From an uncultured Bacteroidales bacterium (GTDB lineage: Bacteria; Bacteroidota; Bacteroidia; Bacteroidales; UBA932): a stretch of 13,069 nt of DNA. The stretch spans positions 1 to 13,069 of the forward strand of contig CAJUEK010000057.1 in NCBI GenBank assembly GCA_910585445.1, written 5' to 3'. The position numbers and the translations under genes were made by a program. This document shows positions 1-6,871 of this stretch, one piece after another (within the stretch, counting starts at the first letter, position 1; every line of letters starts with the position of its first letter). The notes beneath the pieces were generated by a model, which saw only the letters and a program-made list of their open reading frames with translations, had not been told where the DNA came from and ran no database searches.

Positions 1-10
1 TAACTCTTGT

Positions 11-151
11 TTATATGAACAGCTCCATTCGCTGGCCCATTGGACAGACATAGAAATCCAGGTCCTTATTATAGAACAGGCTCTCCACAAGAAAAGGATT
101 CTTTCTTCTCTTGCGCTTCATCTCTGCATACCGTAGCGTTCCCGGAAAGAT
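11..151 (-). pseudogene. Decayed transposase fragment, IS1182-like
   Basis: On the minus strand, reading from 151 down to a TAA at 13-11, a short open stretch contains the segment KNPFLVESLFYN followed by FYVCPMGQRM. This resembles the cysteine-bearing block in the middle to C-terminal part of IS1182-type DDE transposases, where an NPF motif precedes a tyrosine-rich strand and then a CPMGQ or CPAGK motif; that comparison is from memory. An in-frame TGA at 154-152 opens the stretch, a TAA closes it soon after the CPMGQ motif, and I find no start codon or upstream transposase domain, so it is a remnant. Bases 128-165 also hold an imperfect hairpin (ATACCG...GTTCC against GGAACGGTAT). No terminal inverted repeats or target duplication were found. 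The alternative is a chance match; the motif run makes this less likely but does not exclude it. Confidence 0.42.
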
Positions 152-326
152 TCAAGGAACGGTATCATTGTGCCCTGCAGATGAGATTGTTGCCGTGCTG
201 CCATGCTACCAGTACGTTGACATATCATAGTTCTGCTGTCCTTTTTCATGTGTTGACAGCTTGTGTGCTGTTGCTTATGCTGACGTATTGTCTGGATGAT
301 GGAAAACTTGCCCAGCAAAAGCCCAG

Positions 327-358
327 CTTGCAAGACATGTAAAAAAATCATATATTCG
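327..358 (+). promoter_or_regulatory. Candidate Bacteroidetes-type promoter for rmlA
   Basis: CTTG at 327-330 is followed after 20 bases by TATATTCG at 351-358, one mismatch from the Bacteroidetes -7 consensus TAnnTTTG. The expected transcription start would lie near 365, leaving a leader of about 80 bases before the rmlA ATG. The match is imperfect and the position is the only other support. Confidence 0.3.
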
Positions 359-445
359 GTTCGGAAAATCCGGGAAGCGCAGTTGGCTTTTATTGAAAGT
401 CGGGTGTGGCTTTTGGGGATTAATAATGTAAATGATTGCAGGACG

Positions 446-1360
446 ATGAAAGGAATAGTTCTCGCCGGAGGGTCCGGCACGCGTCTTTACCCGATAACAA
501 AGGGGATTTCTAAGCAGTTGATGCCGATTTATGATAAGCCTATGGTTTATTATCCTATTTCTGTGCTTATGCTTGCGGGAATCAGGGACATATTGGTGAT
601 ATCCACTCCTCAGGATTTGCCTGGGTTCAGGAGGCTTCTTGGGGACGGTTCTGATTACGGTGTCCGTTTTGAATATGCGGAGCAGCCGTCTCCTGACGGT
701 CTGGCACAGGCGTTCACTATCGGGGCTGATTTCATCGGGGACGATTCCGCATGTCTTGTCCTTGGGGACAACATTTTCCATGGCGCCGGGTTTACCGGGA
801 TGCTTAAGGAGGCGGTCCGTGCTGCGGAGGAGGACGGGAAAGCTACCGTGTTCGGATATCGGGTGAATGACCCTGAGCGCTATGGGGTGGCGGAGTTTGA
901 CAGGGCGGGCAATTGTCTTTCGATTGAGGAGAAGCCGGAGCATCCGAAGAGCAATTATGCTGTGACCGGTCTTTATTTTTATCCGAATAAGGTTGTTGAG
1001 GTCGCGCGGAATATAAGGCCTTCCGCCAGGGGAGAATATGAGATTACGGCTGTCAACCAGAGATTTCTTGAGGATGGTGAGCTGAAAGTCCAGACCCTGC
1101 CGCGCGGGTTTGCATGGCTGGATACGGGTACACATGATTCACTTGCGGAGGCTTCGATTTATGTTGAGGTGTTTGAGAAGCGCCAGGGCCTTAAGATAGC
1201 ATGTCTTGAGGGCATCGCATATAGGAACGGCTGGATTGATGAGGACAGGATGCGTGAGCTTGCGAAGCCGATGCTGAAGAACCAGTACGGGCAGTATCTT
1301 CTCAAGGTCATTGATGAAGTCAAAGAATCCGGGGCACCTGAGGGTGACATGATTGGATAA
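446..1360 (+). CDS. rmlA: Glucose-1-phosphate thymidylyltransferase RmlA
   Basis: Cytoplasmic enzyme joining dTTP and glucose-1-phosphate to make dTDP-glucose, the first step toward dTDP-L-rhamnose and other surface deoxysugars. The 304-residue product carries the nucleotide-binding signature GGSGTRLYP (8-16), KQLMPIYDKPM (23-33), QPSPDGLAQA (80-89), LGDN with metal ligand D108 (106-109), EEKP (161-164) and WLDTGTHDSL with second metal ligand D226 (224-233). Length matches the family (about 290-300). The frame is open upstream to 296, but the conserved N-terminus begins MKGIVLAGG, which fixes the start at 446. No convincing Shine-Dalgarno precedes it, as is usual in this phylum. Oddly, no rmlB, rmlC or rmlD partner is visible: the gene stands alone between a transposase remnant and a terminator, so the other dTDP-rhamnose enzymes must lie elsewhere or be absent. 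Confidence 0.95.
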   Translation: MKGIVLAGGSGTRLYPITKGISKQLMPIYDKPMVYYPISVLMLAGIRDILVISTPQDLPGFRRLLGDGSDYGVRFEYAEQPSPDGLAQAFTIGADFIGDDSACLVLGDNIFHGAGFTGMLKEAVRAAEEDGKATVFGYRVNDPERYGVAEFDRAGNCLSIEEKPEHPKSNYAVTGLYFYPNKVVEVARNIRPSARGEYEITAVNQRFLEDGELKVQTLPRGFAWLDTGTHDSLAEASIYVEVFEKRQGLKIACLEGIAYRNGWIDEDRMRELAKPMLKNQYGQYLLKVIDEVKESGAPEGDMIG

Positions 1361-1471
1361 AGTGTCCTATTTTCAAAGAAAAAAGATAGAGGATGACTAA
1401 AAAGTCAGAATAACTCTCTGAGAATTCAATATTTGGGAACCAGGTCGAGGTTGACCACACCGAAAAACAAG

Positions 1472-1517
1472 AAAAAAGGGCTTGACTAATACTTTTTAGT
1501 CAGCCCCTTTTTATTTT
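1472..1517. terminator. Bidirectional intrinsic terminator between convergent genes
   Basis: GGGCT-T-GACTAA (1478-1489) pairs with TTAGTC-AGCCC (1496-1506) around a 6-base loop, with one bulged T. An A-tract (1472-1477) lies on the left and a T-tract (1508-1517) on the right, so the structure can end transcription of rmlA (+) and of the U32 gene (-). The gap 1361-1471 holds only a weak TGACT/AGTCA hairpin (1394-1407) and nothing else I can name. Confidence 0.8.
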
Positions 1518-1577
1518 TGCGTGTTTTTACCGTTTTGGCTGGATTGCCCCTCCGGTATGCATTCCTTGCTGTCTGAC

Positions 1578-2912
1578 CTATTCTTCGGAGGTCCACACAA
1601 AAACCTTGTCGGAACGGCGCAGACGGTTTTCTTCTATTGCTTTGCAGGCTGATTCGCTGCAGCTGTCTCCGCATAGGCTCTGCTCTTGTTCGCGGGCGCC
1701 AGGAACTGCTTTGCTCCAGTCTATCGGGATGGAACAGAAAGTGCCTTTGGATGCTTCCTGGACTGGTTTAAGGTCAACTCGTATTTCCGGAACGGTGTAT
1801 TCAACTACGCCTGATGTCGGGCCGATGATGAGAATCGTGTCTCCTACTTTCAGGGATGCCGACTCCACGAGAATCTCTGCCACTCCGAGTTTGCCGAACC
1901 AGTTGGTTACCTTGCCGCAATATGTTTTCTTGCGTGTGGCCTTGCTTCCGTAAACTTCGCTCCACTGCCCGAGCCTGGCACCTTGATAATATCCGTCCCA
2001 GAAGCCGCGGTTGAACACTTCAGCCAGTTCCGTCTTGAGTCCTGCTGCCAGTTCCGGTGTGTATCTGCCGTCGCATACAGCGTCTGCCGCCCTTCTGTAG
2101 CATGATGCCACGCGTTTAACATATTCTGCGGAGCGCGCACGGCCCTCGATTTTGAAGACCGTCACTCCCGCATCTATTATCTTATCCATGAACTCTATGG
2201 TACACAAATCCTTAGGAGACATGATGTACTTGTTGTCCACGAGCAGGGTGTTGCCAGTCTCGGCATCCTTCACTTCATAGCCGCGCCTGCATATCTGGTA
2301 GCAGGAGCCTCTGTTGGCGGATGCGCCGTATTCGTGCAGGCTGAGGTAGCATTTGCCGGAAATTGCCATGCAGAGCGCGCCATGGGCGAACATCTCTATT
2401 TCTACCGGTCTGCCTGACGGTCCGCAGATTTTGTCACGGTCGATTACGGATTTGATTTCCTTGACCTGACCGAGATTCAGTTCCCTTGCAAGCACAATCA
2501 CGTCCGCGAACTGCGCATAGAAACGCAGTGCCTCGGCGTTGGATATGCTGAGCTGTGTGGAGATATGGACTTCCAAGCCTATTTGGCGCGCATATGTGAT
2601 TGCCGCCATGTCAGATGCGATTACCGCTGTGATTCCTGCTTCCTTTGCCGCATCAAGTGTCTTGCGCATGTCCTCCAGGTCATCTCCGTAAAGTACGATG
2701 TTGAGGGTGAGATAAGTCTTGACCCCGGCTTCCGAACATATCCGCACTATTTCCTTAAGGTCGCTCATCTTGAAGTTGTTTGCTGAGTGCGACCTCATGT
2801 TGAGTTTCTCGACTCCGAAATATACGGAATCAGCACCTCCCTGTATTGCAGCCGCAAGGCATTCGAAATTGCCTGCAGGCGCCATTATTTCCAATTTTTT
2901 CTTTTCCATCAT
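1578..2912 (-). CDS. U32-family Fe-S protein (peptidase U32 / TrhP-like)
   Basis: A 444-residue member of the family named peptidase U32. Characterised relatives are not shown to be simple proteases: TrhP (YegQ) acts in tRNA 5-hydroxyuridine formation, RlhA in 23S rRNA hydroxylation, and UbiU/UbiV in oxygen-independent ubiquinone hydroxylation, several with a [4Fe-4S] cluster. Visible here are the N-terminal barrel start LEIMAPAGNFECLAAAIQGG (7-26), the family signature EMFAHGALCMAISGKCYLS (173-191), and NRGSCYQICRR (200-210). Cys181, Cys188 and Cys204 plus Cys237 (or Cys208) are the probable cluster ligands, by analogy with UbiU. Length is close to TrhP (about 450) and well short of RlhA (about 650). 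The C-terminal 40 residues contain three further cysteines (CGDSCSESAC). The start ATG overlaps the stop of the upstream prenyl synthase gene as ATGA, so the two are probably translationally coupled. A tRNA-hydroxylation role is likeliest; the substrate is inferred. Confidence 0.9.
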   Translation of the reverse strand: MMEKKKLEIMAPAGNFECLAAAIQGGADSVYFGVEKLNMRSHSANNFKMSDLKEIVRICSEAGVKTYLTLNIVLYGDDLEDMRKTLDAAKEAGITAVIASDMAAITYARQIGLEVHISTQLSISNAEALRFYAQFADVIVLARELNLGQVKEIKSVIDRDKICGPSGRPVEIEMFAHGALCMAISGKCYLSLHEYGASANRGSCYQICRRGYEVKDAETGNTLLVDNKYIMSPKDLCTIEFMDKIIDAGVTVFKIEGRARSAEYVKRVASCYRRAADAVCDGRYTPELAAGLKTELAEVFNRGFWDGYYQGARLGQWSEVYGSKATRKKTYCGKVTNWFGKLGVAEILVESASLKVGDTILIIGPTSGVVEYTVPEIRVDLKPVQEASKGTFCSIPIDWSKAVPGAREQEQSLCGDSCSESACKAIEENRLRRSDKVFVWTSEE

Positions 2913-3925
2913 TTGGTCCGTCCTATAAGCTTTTCCGCATAGCTCTGGAGAAGCCCGTATTTTTCTCCGCTCAGTCCGAGCATACCTGCAGATTCCATCG
3001 CATTTGCGTGAAGTCTGATGATTTCATGTCTGGCATCTTCTCCGACTCCCAAAGCATCATATATTTCTTTGACCCTGCTTATTTTCGCGGCCCTCTCCTG
3101 GCTGTTGCCTATTGGCATTTCCATTGCCTCAAGCAGGCCTGTGCGTCCGTTCTGCGGAGCTATGGAGCCTTCCGACTCAAGTTTCCCGCCTTTGTGGAGG
3201 GCATGGGTCATGAGCCATGTCTTTTTGTTGTTGATTATGTCTCCTCCGATTGCCTTGCCGAAAACTCCCGTGTCACCGTAGGTGTCAAGCCAGTCGTCCG
3301 CTATCTGGAACGCGAGGCCGAGGTCGTAGCCGAATCTGTAGAGATGTCCGCATGATTCTTCGTCCGCTCCGGCGATGATGGCTCCGATTTTTGCCGCACA
3401 TGCTATCAGAACGGCAGTCTTGAGTCCTATCATCTTGATGTATTCGTCCATAGGAACTTCTTTCATGTTCTCGAAGTCCATGTCGTACTGCTGTCCCTCG
3501 CATACCTGTGCCGCAGTTTCCGAAAACAGTTCAAGCACTTGCGGAAGCACTTGGGCCGGGGCCTTGGCTATGAGCCTGTAGCTTTCGATTGACATTACGT
3601 CACCGGAGAGGATGGCTGTGTTCTCGTCCCATTTCTTATATACGGTAGGAACTCCGCGGCGCACGTCTGCCTTGTCCATGATGTCGTCATGTATGAGCGT
3701 GAAGCTGTGGAACACCTCGAGAGCTGCTGCAGGTGCAAGTATTTCCTGTGTGAAGCTGTCTTTGAACAGGGCGTATGCCGTCAGGCAGAGCCGAGGGCGT
3801 ATGCGTTTGCCTCCGATTTCCATCATGTATGTCAAAGGTGCGTACAGGCCTTGCGGCTCGCGGTTGAATTTCAGTTCCCCGAACATCTGTGCGATGCTGG
3901 TCTCGATGGTGCTTTCGTTTATCAT
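2909..3925 (-). CDS. Short-chain polyprenyl diphosphate synthase (FPP/GGPP type)
   Basis: Cytoplasmic trans-prenyltransferase that condenses isopentenyl diphosphate with allylic diphosphates, supplying precursors for quinone side chains and the undecaprenyl carrier. From the chosen start the protein has 338 residues. It shows GGKRIRP (38-44), the first aspartate-rich motif DDIMD (80-84) followed by RRG (89-91), GDV (109-111), the second motif DDWLD (210-214), and GKAIGGDIINNKKTWL (223-238). The first motif is DDxxD without the two-residue insertion of classical bacterial FPP synthases. Phe75 and Phe72 (positions -5 and -8 before it) are bulky, suggesting a short C15-C20 product; chain length is inferred. 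A longer frame starts at 3973, but a consensus -7 box at 3985-3978 would put the transcript start near 3971, so the ATG at 3925 (MINESTIET) is preferred. It overlaps the downstream U32 gene by four bases. Confidence 0.92.
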   Translation of the reverse strand: MINESTIETSIAQMFGELKFNREPQGLYAPLTYMMEIGGKRIRPRLCLTAYALFKDSFTQEILAPAAALEVFHSFTLIHDDIMDKADVRRGVPTVYKKWDENTAILSGDVMSIESYRLIAKAPAQVLPQVLELFSETAAQVCEGQQYDMDFENMKEVPMDEYIKMIGLKTAVLIACAAKIGAIIAGADEESCGHLYRFGYDLGLAFQIADDWLDTYGDTGVFGKAIGGDIINNKKTWLMTHALHKGGKLESEGSIAPQNGRTGLLEAMEMPIGNSQERAAKISRVKEIYDALGVGEDARHEIIRLHANAMESAGMLGLSGEKYGLLQSYAEKLIGRTK

Positions 3926-3977
3926 GGCTTTATGTCTTGTTGTAAACTTTATCCGGCAAATGTGCCGATGCAACTTA

Positions 3978-3985
3978 CAAAGGTA
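3978..3985 (-). promoter_or_regulatory. -7 promoter box of the prenyl synthase-U32 operon
   Basis: On the minus strand TACCTTTG matches the Bacteroidetes -7 consensus TAnnTTTG exactly, 52 bases upstream of the chosen ATG. No good TTTG -33 box is seen 19-20 bases further up, where the sequence is AT-rich. This box also argues against using the ATG at 3973. Confidence 0.55.
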
Positions 3986-4045
3986 GCGATAAAAAGCTAA
4001 AAAGTATTAGTAAAGTCTATTTTCCTTTTAATCGGCTTCTTTACG

Positions 4046-4053
4046 TATATTTG
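4046..4053 (+). promoter_or_regulatory. -7 promoter box of rsgA
   Basis: TATATTTG matches TAnnTTTG exactly and lies 98 bases before the rsgA start, within the divergent intergenic region. No clear -33 TTTG is present. The leader from about 4060 to 4151 holds no recognisable riboswitch. Confidence 0.5.
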
Positions 4054-4151
4054 CACCGCCAATGAAATGATGTGGCAGAAATTTATTGTTTTTTCCGGTT
4101 TATGGTCTTGCCGCATGGATGTGGCCATTGGCCGGCCAATATGCAGAATGA

Positions 4152-5120
4152 ATGATTATTAAAGGTGAAGCGACAGTAGTGAAGCATACCGGCAGCCATT
4201 ATATGCTGGCGTGCTTACCGGATATGGACCTTTTTCCTGCCGTGCTGAGAGGCAAGATGAGGCTTAAGGGGAACTCTTCGACCAATCCTGTCGCAGTGGG
4301 GGACAAGGTGGAGTTTGAGGCGGATGTTCCGGAAAACATGAGCGGCCATGATGGCGTGACTCCGGAGAACCCTGCCGTCATAACCCGTGTGCTGCCCCGC
4401 AAGAATTATGTCATAAGGAAATCCACGAATCTTTCGCGCCAGGCTCATGTGATTGCCGCCAATATAGACAGGGCGTTTATAATTGCCACGATTGATCTCC
4501 CACAGGTGAAGCTGCCGTTCCTTGACAGGATTCTTGTGACGTGCGAGGTCTATAATATTCCGGCTACGATTGTTCTGAACAAGGTTGACCTTTATCGTGA
4601 GTCTCATGCGGAGATGTTGGAGGCGTTCCATGCCATTTATGAGGGTGCGGGGTATCCCGTCATGGAGGTCTCAGCTCTCACCGGAGAGGGAGTGGATGCC
4701 CTGAGAGATGCCTGCCGAGGCTCCGTGTCGTTGTTTTCCGGGGTGTCTGGAGTGGGAAAGTCATCTCTGATAAAGGCGCTTGACCCGTCTCTGGACCCGC
4801 GTGTGGGGAAAATTTCCGAGGCGCATCTGCAGGGGCGTCATACGACAACTTTTTATGAGATGTACGGTCTTTCATGCGGAGGTTGCATAGTCGATACTCC
4901 GGGGTTGAGGGGATTCGGTCTTGTGGATGTGGCGCGCGAGGAAATTGCACTTTATTTTCCGGAGATGCTTAAGGTGTCGGAAGGATGCCGTTTTGCTCCG
5001 TGTACGCATACCCATGAGCCAGGCTGTGCCGTGAAGGAGGCTGTGGAGGCTGGTGAAATAAGCTATGAGAGGTATTCGTCATATCTGGGGATGCTGGATG
5101 ATGAGACCAAATACAGATAA
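4152..5120 (+). CDS. rsgA: Ribosome small-subunit-dependent GTPase RsgA
   Basis: Cytoplasmic GTPase that checks late 30S subunit maturation; its GTPase activity is stimulated by the 30S subunit. The 322-residue product has the order diagnostic of this circularly permuted family: an N-terminal OB-fold (about 1-95), then G4 NKVD (143-146), G5 SALTGEG (174-180), G1 GVSGVGKSS (197-205), the G2 threonines TTT (231-233) and G3 DTPG (248-251). The C-terminal zinc site reads Cys279-x4-Cys284-x-His286-x5-Cys292, matching the family's CxxxxCxHxxxxxC. Length is normal and all key residues are intact. The start follows from the N-terminal strand IIKGEATVVKHTGSHY; two other ATGs just upstream (4141 and 4148) are out of frame. 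The gene is divergent from the prenyl synthase operon, and a MATE gene follows on the same strand after 89 bases, so they may be co-transcribed. Confidence 0.95.
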   Translation: MIIKGEATVVKHTGSHYMLACLPDMDLFPAVLRGKMRLKGNSSTNPVAVGDKVEFEADVPENMSGHDGVTPENPAVITRVLPRKNYVIRKSTNLSRQAHVIAANIDRAFIIATIDLPQVKLPFLDRILVTCEVYNIPATIVLNKVDLYRESHAEMLEAFHAIYEGAGYPVMEVSALTGEGVDALRDACRGSVSLFSGVSGVGKSSLIKALDPSLDPRVGKISEAHLQGRHTTTFYEMYGLSCGGCIVDTPGLRGFGLVDVAREEIALYFPEMLKVSEGCRFAPCTHTHEPGCAVKEAVEAGEISYERYSSYLGMLDDETKYR

Positions 5121-5137
5121 AATGTCGGAGGACATTT
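5120..5137 (+). other. Small hairpin after the rsgA stop
   Basis: AAATGTC and GACATTT pair perfectly around a GGAG loop, beginning on the last base of the rsgA stop codon. No T-tract follows, so it is not a standard terminator; it might be an attenuator or RNA 3'-end element between rsgA and the MATE gene. The rest of the 89-base gap is G-rich with no clear promoter. Confidence 0.35.
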
Positions 5138-5209
5138 AGTCCGGACCATATGGGCCTGGGAAGGCCGATGGGCAGGAGGTTCGGGGTGGTAGTCAGTAGT
5201 AGTGTATAG

Positions 5210-6652
5210 ATGAAACAGATTAACAGGGATATTTTGAAGTTGGCGGTGCCGAGCATTCTTGCCAACATAACGGTGCCGCTTGTAGGTATGGCGGACATTG
5301 CGGTTGCGGGACATCTTGATTCGGATTCTGCGGCCATGATCGGAGGAATTGCAGTGGGTTCGATGCTGTTTGACCTGCTTTATTGGAATTTCAGTTTCCT
5401 GAGGGTCGGCACCGGAGGGCTTGCTGCCCAGGCATATGGACGTGGTGACATGAGGGAGTGCGCACGGATTTTTTTGCGTGCCGCCGGAATCGCTCTCGCT
5501 TGTGCCTTGCTGCTTATCGCAGTGCAGTGGGTCTTTGTCTCAATGGCGTTTGCCGTTGTGGATTGCACTGACCAGGTGAGGGAATTGGCGTCCATGTATT
5601 TTTTCGTGAGGATATGGGCCGCTCCTGCCACTCTGGGGCTGATGGCGTTCAAGGGCTGGTTCATCGGTATGCAGGACAGTGTAAGCCCGATGCTTACTGA
5701 CTTGGTGGTGAACGGTATGAATGTCTTTATGAGCATTGTGCTTGCTCTGGGCATTTCTGTGGGGAGTTTCCATTATGAGGGAATCGGCTTTGCGGGAATA
5801 GCAGCCGGAACTGTGATAGCGCAGTGGACAGGATTGCTCTCCGCTGTGATTATGCTGCTTGTACGGTATCGCAGGCGTGTTTTCTCGGGGTTGTCACGTG
5901 CTGATGTGACGGATGTGTTCCGGGGTGAGCAGACGCGCCGTTTTTTTGTGATGAATTCTGACCTTTTTGTCAGGTCGCTGTGTTTCATTGCCATATATAT
6001 CGGATTTACGACCATTTCGGCGCGTTACGGGGATCTTCTCCTTGCGACAGGCTCGATAATGATGAAGCTGCTGTTGCTGTTCTCATATTTCACGGATGGT
6101 TTCGCATATGCCGGGGAGGCCTTGACCGGAAGGTATGTGGGGGCCGGTGACAAGGGCATGATGCGCAGTACGGTGCGGTGGACTTTTTTGTGGAGCATGG
6201 GCATAGCTCTGGTTTTCATGATGATATATCGGTTTGCCGGCATGATGATGCTTGGTGTGATGACATCGGATATGGCTGTCATCGACATGGCTCGTGGCTA
6301 TATGCCGTGGCTTCTCATTATGCCTCTTGTCGGTTGTGCGGCATTTACATGGGACGGCATATATATAGGTGCGACTGCCTCGAAGGATATCCGCAATGCC
6401 ATGCTGTGGGCTGTCGCGGCATTCATGTTAACTTGGGGTGTAGGCATTTTTGCGCTCAATGCGGCAAATACGTCCGGGGACGCAGTATATGGAATGTCCG
6501 GCGCATGTTCTTCTGGCGAATGTTTTGCCGCTGCATGTTCTTCTGGAGCGACAAGATATGGCATTCTCGCTATGCATATCTTGATGGGAGCCTATTTTGC
6601 CCATCTTCTCGCCCGTACCGTCTACCTTTCTCTCCGCTATCGCCGCCTCTGA
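5210..6652 (+). CDS. MATE-family efflux transporter
   Basis: Inner-membrane antiporter of the MATE family, which exports drugs or metabolites using a Na+ or H+ gradient; the substrate is unknown. The 480-residue protein begins with a typical MATE N-terminus (ILKLAVPSILANITVPLVGMADIAVAGHL after residue 8) and shows about 12 hydrophobic segments in two halves, the second starting near residue 245 (FFVMNSDLFVRSLCF). Features of the family are GTGGLAAQAYGRGD (about 66-79) and the mid-protein segment with SPMLTDLVVNGMNV. It is longer than the usual 440-460 residues. The excess sits in a loop before the last membrane segment (about 422-447), where a cysteine- and serine-rich stretch contains ACSSG twice, ten residues apart. 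No promoter is evident in the 89-base gap after rsgA. The same frame stays open after the TGA stop into the downstream repeat array. Confidence 0.9.
   Translation: MKQINRDILKLAVPSILANITVPLVGMADIAVAGHLDSDSAAMIGGIAVGSMLFDLLYWNFSFLRVGTGGLAAQAYGRGDMRECARIFLRAAGIALACALLLIAVQWVFVSMAFAVVDCTDQVRELASMYFFVRIWAAPATLGLMAFKGWFIGMQDSVSPMLTDLVVNGMNVFMSIVLALGISVGSFHYEGIGFAGIAAGTVIAQWTGLLSAVIMLLVRYRRRVFSGLSRADVTDVFRGEQTRRFFVMNSDLFVRSLCFIAIYIGFTTISARYGDLLLATGSIMMKLLLLFSYFTDGFAYAGEALTGRYVGAGDKGMMRSTVRWTFLWSMGIALVFMMIYRFAGMMMLGVMTSDMAVIDMARGYMPWLLIMPLVGCAAFTWDGIYIGATASKDIRNAMLWAVAAFMLTWGVGIFALNAANTSGDAVYGMSGACSSGECFAAACSSGATRYGILAMHILMGAYFAHLLARTVYLSLRYRRL
6503..6546 (+). repeat. 14-bp direct repeat inside the MATE gene
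   Basis: GCATGTTCTTCTGG occurs at 6503-6516 and again at 6533-6546, spaced exactly 30 bases (10 codons), so both copies encode ACSSG. It lies in the unusual hydrophilic insertion before the last membrane segment and probably arose by a small in-frame duplication. Confidence 0.75.
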
Positions 6653-6669
6653 TCTTTTTCCGTCGGTCT

Positions 6670-6871
6670 CGTGCCCGTTGTGCATGTTTTTGTCCCGTTT
6701 GGCACGTGCTGTTTGGTTAATTTGCTGGTTGTGAGTTGGTTGGTGTTTTTGTTCGTGCCCGTTGTGCATGTTTTTGTCCCATTTGGCACGTGCTGTTTGG
6801 TTAATTTGCAGGTTGTGAGCTGGTTGGCGCTTTTTGTGCCCGTCGTGCGTCTCTTGTTCTGTGGCGGGAGA
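6670..6871 (+). repeat. Hairpin repeat array 1 (two full units, one truncated)
   Basis: This gap between the convergent MATE and esterase genes is filled by a tandem repeat. Unit 1 (6670-6706) and unit 2 (6754-6790) are 84 bases apart. Each is a left arm CGTGCCCGT, a 19-base loop (TGTGCATGTTTTTGTCCCG in unit 1, one change in unit 2) and a right arm TTTGGCACG; six base pairs plus a wobble can form. The 47-base spacers are near-identical. A third copy starts at 6835, 81 bases on, and decays before its right arm at the esterase stop codon (6872-6874). The plus strand is strongly G+T-rich. Loop and spacer are clearly related to array 2 at 8046-8420, although the arms differ. No terminator with a T-tract is seen; the hairpins might serve as 3'-end structures for the two flanking genes. 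One plus-strand frame is open throughout, continuing the MATE frame after its stop. Confidence 0.9.

Noticed and set aside
40..342. Plus-strand open frame of 100 codons at the left edge
   Set aside because: It lacks recognisable domains, and its first part is antisense to the transposase-like fragment.
296..445. N-terminal extension of RmlA from the ATG at 296
   Set aside because: It would add 50 residues before the conserved MKGIVLAGG start; the family begins at that motif.
275..1135. Long minus-strand frame of 286 codons
   Set aside because: It is antisense to the well-supported rmlA gene; its arginine- and proline-rich product resembles no family I know.
1433..1441. Solitary TTGGGAACC, identical to the right arm of array 2
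   Set aside because: No matching left arm or loop lies at the required distance, so a chance 9-base match is likely.
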